Assembly (NCBI GenBank): GCA_023014485.1
Contig: JAJOZX010012234.1
Span: 1 to 64,000 of the forward strand
Length of the DNA stretch: 64,000 nucleotides
Reading direction: 5' to 3'
Source of the DNA: Bathynomus jamesi
Lineage: Eukaryota > Arthropoda > Malacostraca > Isopoda > Cirolanidae
A model generated the notes under the pieces. It was not told where the DNA came from. It was given only the letters and a program-made list of their open reading frames with translations, and made no database searches. Position 1 is the stretch's first letter. Each line of letters opens with the position of its first letter. Positions 20,496-29,248 of the stretch are shown in pieces. The position numbers and the translations under genes were made by a program.

Positions 20496-22054
20496 ATTGC
20501 CCTAATATGGGACCATGTCCGGTCTCTCGATGCAAAGCCTCTGATGTCATCCGGTCGATTTATAGTAACAGGAAGTTGCCAGATACCACCAGACAGAGAT
20601 TTTTAGCCTTACGGCTCATTTCCGGTAAGAACATCATTGAGTAAAGTATATTATATGAGTCTCGTACGTCAGTCTCAGTTACGTCCTTCAGTCTTGTCGA
20701 ATTCGACCGACCGAATAAATTTGATCAATGTGATATTGCCCGGCAAAAATTCGTCTCTTGGCTGCCTCGCAGAGTTAGAGCCTCGCCAGAGTTAGCCCAC
20801 GCCTCGCCAGAGTAAGGAAAATGCCGGCAAAACTGTATCGTGTTACGAAGATATTATAGTTAAAGTGATTGGCCAATCCTCTAATCTGGGATCATTTCCG
20901 GTCTCTCGAGCCCTAGCCCGACTATCCCATTCACACAGAAAACAGCAATGCTTAATGTAGCCCGACTGCAGTCGAAGATCTGTCTACAACTTTGAATTCA
21001 CCACAAACCTGCCACTGATGTTTGTCATAGTTTATGCAGTTCTATAAGTTGCTTAATCATCTTGTCATATGTTTCCTTCATGTGGACTGCATGACCAACT
21101 GGAATTGATGGCAATACGTTGCTAACATGCAACAAAACAGCTTTTAGACTCAACTTCGATGAATCAATGAACAGTCCCACTCATCAGGATTGTGAATAAT
21201 GTTGAGAGCTGCCATCAGACCATCGATGTCGTTGCAAGCTACAAGGTCACCTTCCATGACGAAGAATGGGACAAAATCTTTTTGACGGTCACGAAACTTA
21301 CACATTCTTAACATTTTCAGCGAGGAGATTCCACTGCTGTAATCTGGAGCCCAACAGCTCTGCCTTACTCTTTGGCAGTTCTAAATCTCTGATAAGGTCG
21401 TTTAATTCATTCCGAGTTATCATGTGCGGCTTAGAAGATGTCAAGTTATAAACAAATTCAGGGTCTTGTGAAGTTGAAGGCCACAAGTTTCGCAGGTTCC
21501 TTCATTCTCCTCGTCCTCTGACTCCAGGGAGAATGAGTGTGGGGGCTCAGGAACGGGTAGTCCTTCGCCGTGAGGTACCGGGCGTATAGCAGAGGGTATA
21601 TTCGGATATTGTAAAATCCACTTTTTCTTCTTGCAAATACCTTTCTTGACTGGAGGCACCATGCAGAAGTAACAATTGCTGACATGATCTGTTGGTTCCT
21701 CCACACCAGTGGCACTGCAAAAGGCATAGATTTCCTTTTCCGATTCAATCACTGGCGAAGGTTTGTTGCACAAGTATTGCAGCATATGTGTGGGGCCCAG
21801 CTTCTGTCCTGATCTCCAATCTTACAGCCAAAATAAAGGTGATAGGCTTTCATAATCACGGCGGTTATAGCACGCTTTTGTGATGCAAAAGTCAATTCTC
21901 CACAAACATAACAGAAGTTATCTACACTGTTCACGCAATTACGAGGCATCTTTGTTCAAATTAGGCTGAAAAAAATTCAGTTTCAAAAGCAAACACTAAA
22001 AAAAGTTTGACAAGGGTGCACTGTATGACTTCCGCGAATGAACTGATGCTGTGG

Positions 22055-22436
22055 CGTAATATGTAGACGCCTGTGACATCGACGCCTTGACTCTACTGCG
22101 CATGCGCGTAGTTATATTTTTTTTATTTTAATAAATTAATGTAATTACATTGCATTTTAATAATTTTAAATTAGGTAAGGTTAAGTTAGGTTAGTATTCC
22201 ATTTATATTAATATCAAAAACATTATGGGAAGCAATATGTTAAAATGATCCAATCTATTTTTTAATAAATAATTTACAGATACATAATGTAAAAGATAAA
22301 TTTAAAATTACATTTTATTGTATATATGTATATATTTACATTAATTTATTAAAATAAAAAAATATAACTACGCGCATGCGCAGTAGAGTCAATGCGTCGA
22401 TGTGTCACAGGCGTCTAGCCGTCTACATATTACGCG
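22055..22436. mobile_element. MITE-like inverted repeat inside the CACTA-like element
   Basis: Left arm GCGTAATATGTAGACGCCTG through CTACTGCGCATGCGCGTAGT (22055-22125). The right arm is the reverse complement at about 22355-22436 and carries an extra short TAGACG duplication. The centre is AT-rich and non-coding. GCGCATGCGC in each arm is itself palindromic. Confidence 0.75.
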
Positions 22437-22616
22437 ACAGATGCAGTCCAGTTAGTAGGGTGCAGGGTTGCCTGACATCTTTATAAATAGAGCAAATTGG
22501 CAATTTTAGGCATCATTTTCGTATTCAGTGACCCAAAATTAGTAAAGATTGACTACTTTTTTTCCGAAGCATTTTGGCTGTAGACCAGTGTTATCGAACT
22601 TTTTGATCACTCCTGG

Positions 22617-22719
22617 TATATATATATATATATATATGGAATGGTGCTTTGTGTGAAAAGATGTTTAACTCTTCATACTTCTGCTTAAACCATGAATGCA
22701 GCGATGAATAATATATATA
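22617..22719. repeat. (TA)n tract and short spacer
   Basis: A TA tract follows the mariner end, then about 70 bp of unassigned sequence and a short TA run before the next mariner. Confidence 0.6.
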
Positions 22720-24264
22720 CAGGGTCCGCAAAAAAAAAGGAGCATGACGAAAATGTTTACTGTACATTTATTTTTACAACATAATGACAAATAACTTATT
22801 TTAGGCAAATAAGCAACAATAAACTAAGTTAGTACCAAATTTCATGTCATAACGTCAAAAATTAAAGAAAATATAAAAGTTTTACTACAACATGTCATAT
22901 AATTTTACAATTTCCAAAGAAAACGAAATTATAAGACTAAAAAAATTGTTCGATATGTTTGCCAGAAACCTCTACAACCCTTCGTAATCGGGGCCTAATT
23001 GATCTATAGCTTTATCTACTTGATCTTGGGTAATTCTTCCCATTTTTGTACGATACTTCTTTCAAATGTTCGACATTTCGGATCTTATGCTTGTACACTT
23101 TCTCAGCCAACATTTCCCATATTCCGTAGTCTACGGATTCAAATCTGGACTATTAGGGGGCCAATCGTTTGGGTAAAGCAATTCAGGAACATTATTTTCT
23201 AAAAATTCAATAGTTGACTTAGCGGTATGCGCCCGAGCGCCATCCTGTTGGAATAAGAAGTAACCATTATTCGCCATCGTCTCATTTCGGGCAGCATTTG
23301 TTCCAACAAGTTTCAGTGTAATAGCGGGCGTCTACTTTGATGTTTGGCTCTACGAAAAAAACAGATGTCTTGCCTAGTTTAGACACACCGACCCTACCAT
23401 TACGCTGGCAGAAAAAATGATTACGGGTAGCATAAAGTATCATCTGTATTTCATTTTTACGAATAACTCTTGAATACACTCTGTCATTTTGGGAATTTCG
23501 CGGTGGTTCTACCGTAAACTTCTTTTCGTCAGTAAAAAAAAGCCGAGGTCTACTTTTTCGGGAGTGATATTTCTTAACATGCGTTCAGAACAAAAACTCT
23601 TTTCTGTTCGTTAATTTCAGTTAATTTCTGCCCGTGTATCCGTTTATAAGGTTTTAGTTCAAGGTCGTTTTAATAATGTTTCTGACGCTACTTTCGGATA
23701 TGCTCAACTCATTAGCAATTCTGGACGGTGTCACGTGAGTCCTGGTCTGCCTTCTTGACTACAAACTCTTAGTTCCACATCTCTGATGTTTTCTTCGGTT
23801 CGAACTGATCTTGGCCTCCCGCTTCCTTGTTTCCTTTCAGTACTTTCAGTTTCGTCGATTTTTCTTAACAGCTTGTCCAACCTCCTTTCGACCGTGGTTT
23901 ATTCGGAACTTTTGTAATAATTTTATTGCGCCATAATTTTTATCAAGTCTATAATGTTTTATTAATATTATCTTCTTTAGAAAAGGGCATATTATCATTT
24001 TTATTGATTAAAATTATTTAGGCATCTGAAAAAAATAATTTAAAATGAGAAAAACATTAAATTTTTGCGCGGAAATTCACTTTTTTCAGTCATTGCACGT
24101 TTGTGGCCATACAATCTTTATTTTATGACCGATTTTGATGAAATTTGTTTTATACAACTCGTGGCTCTTTTATCTTTAGCTAGATATATAACATTTAAGG
24201 GTCCGGCAAAAAATGCGGGCGTGAGAGCAATTTTCGTCATGCTCCTTTTTTTTTTGCGGACCCG
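22720..24264 (-). mobile_element. Tc1/mariner-type element with degenerate transposase
   Basis: Terminal repeats CAGGGTCCGCAAAAAAAAAG at 22720 and its complement ending GCGGACCCG at 24264, both beside TA. The length of 1,545 bp fits a complete mariner/Tc1 element. The best open part, 23479-23282 on minus, reads RNHFFCQRNGRVGVSKLGKT and VFFVEPNIKVDARYYTE, the middle of the DDE domain. Before it, DEKKFTVEPPRNSQND carries the first Asp. Downstream, LPKRLAP is followed by an ESVDYGIWEMLAEKVY segment. Numerous stops and shifts make it inactive. It belongs to the same family as the remnant at 7105-7945. Confidence 0.8.
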
Positions 24265-24274
24265 ATATATATTT

Positions 24275-24612
24275 CACCCTTTCATATGTTCCGTGTGATG
24301 ATTCCTCACTTCACGGAGGTCAGGCTTGTTGCTCCTCATCATGAGTTGGCCTGGTGAAGTAGAGAGTTGGTTTATTGTGGTATCAGTCGTCTAGTCTTCT
24401 TTAAAGATTTCACCACTACACCAGTCGTATTTCGCATTTCCTTGGGCAGCTGGATGAACAGACTTGTCCCTCTCACAAGAAAACTATTTTACTTCAGGGC
24501 TGAGGATGTTCCCTCTCTAGCTTGTAGTTTGGGAACACGACACATTCTTCCTTTCCTATTTTACACTGTTGGTTGAGTGATTATAAGGTTCAAAGTGAGA
24601 TTATGGACTAGG

Positions 24613-24613
<1 letters not shown>
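24275..24613 (-). mobile_element. LINE 3' fragment
   Basis: TTTCATATGTTCCGTGTGAT, then TCCTCACTTCACGGAGGTCA, then a segment whose minus strand encodes GTSSALKYSFLVRGTSLFI-type sequence like the C-termini of the other LINE copies (compare 13548-13805). It is 5'-truncated at a TA tract (24613). Diverged and non-functional. Confidence 0.7.
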
Positions 24614-24652
<39 letters not shown>

Positions 24653-24730
24653 TATATATAATACCACACCTCGTTGATGTTCTTTTTACTTTTGTCGCTT
24701 AGCCACTTCTTCCTTGGACGGCCTCATATA
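24614..24730. repeat. (TA)n tract and spacer
   Basis: TA tract at about 24614-24662 followed by 68 bp of unassigned sequence. Confidence 0.6.
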
Positions 24731-25616
24731 CAGGGTGTACATAAAGTCAGGATCTATTTTTTGTGAAGCACTTGGAAATTATATGGAATTCAATCATAAA
24801 ATGATAAAGTGGTAACATTTATTAAATAATAAGAGTAGGATTCGACGTGACGCCCATCAGTATCCCTGCACAGCTCAAATCGTTCCGCAGCATTTCTAAA
24901 CACATTCTGGAGCATTTGCGGGGTTATGTTATCTGCAGCAGTTCGTATACGTGTACGTAAGTTTTCAAGACTCGTAATCTTCGTCTGATAGACGTGCGAT
25001 TTGATAAAGCCCCATGCAAAGAAATCTAAAGGGTTAAATCTGGTGATCTCACTGGCCAAGGTCTGTTGCTTCCGCGTCCGATCCTTTGGAAACGTCCATT
25101 TAGATAATCCTGAACAATTTTGGCATAGTGACAAGGAGCACCATCATGTTTGATAGACGACGGTACTAACAATCCTATCCCCGTCGTCTATCACATGATG
25201 GTGCTCCTTGTCACTATGCCAAAATTGTTCAGGATTATCTAAATGGACGTTTTCCAATCGCTGGATCGGACGCGGAAGCACGGACCTTGGCCAGCAAGAT
25301 CACCAGACTTATAACCCCTTTAGATTTCTTTCCATGGGGCTTTATCAAATCGCACGTCTATCAGACGAAGATTACGAGTCTTGAAACTTACGTACACGTA
25401 TACGACTGCTGCACATAACATAACCCCGCAAATGCTCCAGAATGTGTTTTAGAAATGCTGCGGAACGATTTGAGCTGTGCAGGGATACTGATGGGCGTCA
25501 CGTCGAATCCTACTCTTAATTATTTAATAAATGTTACCACTTTATCATTTATGATTGAATTCCATATAATTTCCAAGTGCTTCACAAAAATAGATCCTGA
25601 CTTTATGTACACTCTG
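24731..25616. mobile_element. Mariner 3'-end palindrome
   Basis: Both ends carry the same terminus, CAGGGTGTACATAAAGTCAG at 24731 and its complement ending at 25616 with one mismatch. Two copies of the same C-terminal third of a mariner transposase face each other, about 24731-25160 (minus) and 25185-25616 (plus). The minus copy reads HDGAPCHYAKIVQDYLNGRF and then FAWGFIKSHVYQTKITSLEN. It includes the second catalytic Asp region but not the first. The centre is at about 25170. It is a head-to-head dimer, not a normal deletion product. Confidence 0.85.
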
Positions 25617-25674
25617 TATAAGATTAAAAGGAAACACTTCCATACTCATATATATATGTGTGTGTGTGTGTGTG

Positions 25675-25707
<33 letters not shown>

Positions 25708-26727
25708 GTCTTGTGAAACTCTTAAATATGTAAACTTCACAAACCAATTTTTAATATCCATAAAGACAAATTAAAAAAATAATTGAGGAAAATTACTTTT
25801 AATCCCGAAATAAATAGTGAAACATTTCGGGATGGAACCATTGAAGCCCCTAAATACAAATAACAAAAATAACAACAAAAACAACAAAAACAACAACTCT
25901 AGAAACTGTTCCTTCCACTCCAAAACGGAAGTTCATTAAACGGACGAATTGAACCGCGCGGTCGTCATGGCAACAGCGCGACTTAGTCACGCTCACGAAG
26001 AGATCTTCGTGACGTCACTGATTCAGAGCCAATACGTCAATAGACCCATTAAAATTTCATTAACGTTCGCTTCCTTTCATTATTACAGTTTCGTTACCAT
26101 GACTACGTCCGCACGATTGGACTACATTACAATACACATTCATGAGCGAATCTGCGAGTAATGTTACGTATGTTAACTGTCCTGTTTCCATTTGAAAAGT
26201 TAGTGCAAATTTACACTCCAAATTCATACACTAAAAATAAGTGAAAAAAAATTCACTAAAATTAAATGTAAGTGAAATGATCTAAAATTTAAAGTACACA
26301 AAAACTGTTAAACAATGAATAATAGTAATAAAACACACACACACACATGCGCGCGCTCGCAAAAGAACGAGAGCAATTTATTAAATTAATTAAAAAATTT
26401 CGATTACTGATTACAAAAGTAAACTTCTGCATTTTCCTCGCGAGTGATGATATTTCTATAAACCAATCATTGATTGATTAAAAAAAAAAGAAAAAAAGTT
26501 ATATAAATTAATAATTGTAATTTAAAAGAAATTAACTTCGTTCTCAAAATTGTATTTTTTTTTTAATAACATTTTTCATAAAAAGATAGGGAAGTTTTTC
26601 ATTTGTTTATTTTTAAAAACAGAAATTTGTACAAAAAATAATTTTTATTCCATAACGCACTGTCGTGACGAAGTATGAAGGAGGAAACCACTTTTCAGGA
26701 ACACGTGGTGTTAAGACATAAAAATCT

Positions 26728-26766
<39 letters not shown>

Positions 26767-26798
26767 TATATATATTATATATATATATATATACACAC
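25617..26798. other. Non-repetitive stretch with CpG-containing CRE site
   Basis: (GT)n and (GA)n microsatellites lie at about 25656-25705. After AT-rich sequence, 25945-26030 is richer in CpG and contains AAGAGATCTTCGTGACGTCA with a perfect TGACGTCA (CRE/ATF site) at about 26009-26016. This could be an old promoter, but no gene is visible downstream. (CA)n occurs at 26333-26347, with (CT)n, (CA)n and (TA)n at 26726-26795. Confidence 0.4.
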
Positions 26799-27535
26799 CG
26801 AGTGATCACAAATGATTTTCCCGATTTTAAACATTCATTATGAAAAACTAACAAAGCTACAGCGAAAAGAAACATATACAAATAAAGAATATTTCAGGGA
26901 ATTTTTATTTGTAATAATGAAGATGTCAGAGATAGCCCTAAAGTTAACGTGTTTTGTGCTCTTACCGCTGAGAAAGTGTACGGTCCATTCTTCTTTGCTG
27001 AACAAAAAATTAACGGTATCATTTACCGCGATATGCTACAGCTATTGCTGATGCCCCAGCTGTAGAGGACAAAGCTGATGTGCGGTTTCAGCAGGATGGT
27101 GCGCCGCCTCATTTCCACAAGGAAGTTACATTCCTGAATGAGCAATTGTCTGATCGTTGGATCGGGCGTGGGGGGGCCCGTTCCTTGGCCGGCTGGTTCG
27201 CCCGATCTAACCCCCCTTTACTTCTTCCCCTGGGGCTGTCAAAAATGAAGTTTTTGTTCGACCAATCGCAACAACTTTGGAACATTTGAAGGAAAGGGAG
27301 GATACGTGAAGCTGTTAGAAAAATTCAGTATGATATGCTACAAAATGTATGAAGGGAAACAGAATACCGCTTTGATGTCAGCAGAGCCACAAAAGGAGCT
27401 CATATTGAACTTTAATAGCTGGTAAAAAAAAATTTTGAGTTCTTCTTTATTTGTATAACTTAATTTTCGCTGTAGCTTTGCTAGTTCTTTTAATAATAAA
27501 TGTTTAAAGTCGGGAAGATCATTTGTAATCACCCG
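26799..27535 (+). mobile_element. Deleted mariner/Tc1-type element
   Basis: Termini CGAGTGATCACAAATGATTT (26799) and the complement ending GATCATTTGTAATCACCCG (27535) extend about 45 bp inwards. The coding strand is plus. One open piece (27080-27289) reads RFQQDGAPPHFHKEVTFLNE, which contains the second catalytic Asp, with a GSPDLTP-type block in a shifted frame at about 27190. The N-terminal DNA-binding part is gone. The element is 737 bp against about 1.3-1.5 kb expected. Confidence 0.75.
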
Positions 27536-27539
27536 ATAT

Positions 27540-27646
27540 CTATGTTACAACTCGGAATGGTCGCCCTGAGAAACTTTTATGTTACACACAGACCGTGCAT
27601 GAAACAACGCGGGCAACGGGTCCCTCATAAAGAAGCCTCAAATATA
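27540..27646. repeat. Fragment of the GCAACGGGTC fold-back family
   Basis: ACTCGGAATGGTCGCCCTGA, then AGACCGTGCATGAAACAACG and GGGCAACGGGTCCCTCA match the end and arm of the family described at 11338-12085. Much of the arm is deleted. Confidence 0.6.
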
Positions 27647-28555
27647 CAGGGCGTCCCAAAAAAATGTATACACACTTTAACAGCTGATAGCTCAATTGAT
27701 GTTTCTTTCTTTCCAAGTTAAACCCATTAGAATTAATAATGGCAGTCAGACTAAGCTTTGAACAAGGAAATTCATTCTAAAATGGTACTGGAAGTGTGAA
27801 AACGCAGTTGAAGTGCAAAGACAGTTTAGGAGGGAGTTTCAAACAGATCCACCAACGCGACTTACCATCACTCGAATTAGAGATAAGTTTGAAGCCGATG
27901 GAACTGTTCAGAATGTCCACAAGAAGCGTTCCGGAAGACCACGGACATCGACAAGCCCCACAAAGCAAGAAAGAGTACTGGAAACGTATCACCAAAGTCC
28001 AAGAAAATCTGTGCGGCAAGCGAGTCGTGAGGTAGGAATTTCAGAATCATCTGTCCAACGCATTTTGAAGCGCTGTCAATGGAAAAGTTACATTCCAAGA
28101 TTAGTCCATGCTATTAATGAAGATGATCCGGACCGAAGAGTGGAGTATTGCGAGTGGTACTTGGCACGATGTGGATGTGGATGTGGATTGGACGAAAGGG
28201 TTTCGTAGAATACCCTCCGCGTTCACCAGACCTCACACCACGACTTTTTTTTATGGGGATACTTAAAAGACAAAGTCTACGCTATAAAACCTGCAACAGT
28301 CGCTGAATTGAGAGCAGCCATTGAACGAGAATGCACACAAATACCAAACGAAATGTTTCGTGATGTTTGCGATTCCATTGCTTCGCGTTATCATCAGTGC
28401 CTGGACCAGAACGGACGTCAGTTTGAAAACAGGCGTTGACAAAACAATTAAATAATGTCTGTAGATTCTATTACATTTTGAAAATGAAATGTATTTTAAT
28501 AAACACTGCCTTTATAAGTATTTAAAGTGTGTATACATTTTTTTGGGACGCCCTG
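27647..28555 (+). mobile_element. Deleted mariner-like element
   Basis: Terminal repeats CAGGGCGTCCCAAAAAAATG (27647) and its complement ending TTTGGGACGCCCTG (28555), each next to TA. The N-terminus (27796-28190) has a helix-turn-helix region: [20 protein letters not shown], then [20 protein letters not shown] and [19 protein letters not shown]. After an internal deletion near 28190 the C-terminus resumes with EYPPRSPDLTP and DKVYAIKPATVAELRAAIE, ending at about 28440. The catalytic core with the first two Asp is lost. It is 909 bp long. Confidence 0.8.
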
Positions 28556-28600
28556 TATATATATTATATATATATATATATTATATATATATATTATACA

Positions 28601-29213
28601 CAGGGTGGTGTATCGGGGCCAAAAAAAGTAACGCGATACGATACTCGATACATTGGCAAAAATGTATCTCGTTACGATACTAGATATATGAATAATATAT
28701 GTATCGCGTTACGATACAGATATATATATATATATATATATAACTGAATTACTTTCTATTTTTATTGAATTTTACAAACAGTGACTTCTCAAACAATTGA
28801 TCAGACATTCTGTTTCTCTTTGAAGGAAAGAGATTTCCAGCTAAGCTAAAAGTCTCTCAACCGGAGCGCTTGATGGCAGTGTAGTGTTGTATTTTACAAA
28901 AAGTTCTTTTATCAAAGGATACATGCGTAATTGTTGAATGGCTGAGGAATTATTCGCTAAATTGGATAATTCTTGACGGGTTTGTTCTCAGTCTCACAAG
29001 CACTGGATACCGCGACTCTGGGAGTGGGATTGGGGGATGGGGAGGGGAGAAGATGGAGAGGGGAGGGGAAAGATCACTGACTGAGTCTATGATAAAGTAT
29101 CGTGTTACTAACACTTATTTGTATCGTATCGAAAGATACGATACAAATAATAAAAAATGTATTGCCATACGATACAAGATACAGAAAATGTGTCGCGATA
29201 CTACGCCACCCTG
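28601..29213 (-). mobile_element. Non-autonomous hAT with GTATCG palindromes
   Basis: Ends CAGGGTGGTGTATCGGGGCC at 28601 and, in complement, GCGATACTACGCCACCCTG at 29213. Both flanks are rich in CGATAC/GTATCG in both orientations, including CGTATCGAAAGATACG at 29127-29142. On the minus strand the hAT dimerisation motif survives: LPSSAPVERL then, after a shift, GNLFPSKRNRMSDQLFEKSL (about 28885-28765). At 613 bp it is an internal-deletion derivative. Confidence 0.8.
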
Positions 29214-29248
29214 TATATGTATATATAATATATATATATATATATATA

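Larger units (their letters stand above)
19052..21176 (-). repeat. Three copies of one transposase segment separated by stem-loop spacers
   Basis: A segment of about 280 bp reading on plus from GGCCAATCC to TTCGATGAATCAATGAACAG occurs at 19052-19337, 19864-20162 and 20870-21176. The third copy continues into the upstream gene sequence and the first into the downstream gene sequence. Copy 3 has TCTAATCTGGGATCATTTCC in place of the first 20 or so bases. The spacers (19338-19863 and 20163-20869) are foreign to the gene. Both contain a stem-loop, GAATTCGACC, AATGCCGGC, GCCTCGCCAGAGTTAG and GTTACGAAGATATTAT, so they are diverged relatives of each other. Confidence 0.85.
18518..21949 (-). pseudogene. 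CACTA-like transposase-type protein, fragmented
   Basis: Reading on minus from 21949: CVNSVDNFCYVCGELTF and APHICCNTC form a Cys-rich N-terminus. Then come PNIPSAIRPVPHGEGLPVPE, KPHMITRNELNDLIRDLELP, MAALNIIHNPDEW (21213 down), SKLSLKAVLLHV, KQWQVCGDLKVV-type sequence and TKYCCFLCEWDSRA (19130). The rest reads PPLHIKLGVMKKF (about 18960), MDKTGAAFKYLGGKFPKLSE and MEKRYQGKWSPSLLADYYWT to the end at 18518. This order matches a protein widespread in arthropod genomes; from memory, relatives have further conserved sequence before MEKRYQG, so a deletion is likely near 18650. Multiple frameshifts make it non-functional. Confidence 0.75.
18325..22590 (-). mobile_element. CACTA-like (CMC) DNA transposon inside the mariner
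   Basis: Ends CACTGGTCTACA at 18325 and TGTAGACCAGTG at 22590, flanked by a TTA duplication (18322-18324 and 22591-22593); the uninterrupted mariner arm has one TTA at this point. CACTG termini with a 3-bp duplication fit the CACTA/CMC superfamily. The element is 4,266 bp long with the coding strand on minus. Internal changes are a gene segment present three times (18.9-21.2 kb), two stem-loops and a MITE at 22055-22436. Boundaries are certain; superfamily assignment is inferred. Confidence 0.8.
17639..22616. mobile_element. Mariner inverted-repeat remnant split by a CACTA-like element
   Basis: Mariner ends CGAGGAGTGATCAAAAAGTA (17639) and, in reverse, TTTTTGATCACTCCTGG (to 22616). Two copies of the same 5' end of the mariner lie head to head: 17639-17953 and its mirror 18035-18324 plus 22591-22616. 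The arms encode the transposase N-terminus (SETNEMIKTAFGNDALSVAN, then VYKWHKKFK, a helix-turn-helix region) once per strand. The right arm is cut by the CACTA-like element at 18325-22590, which duplicated TTA on insertion. No catalytic domain remains. Confidence 0.85.

Noticed and set aside
18325..22590. Helitron interpretation of the stem-loop-bearing region
   Set aside because: No 5' TC and 3' CTRR ends or A-T insertion site fit, and the TTA duplication with CACTGG inverted ends explains the element. The internal TAGTATTAC loops do not match Helitron 3' hairpins.
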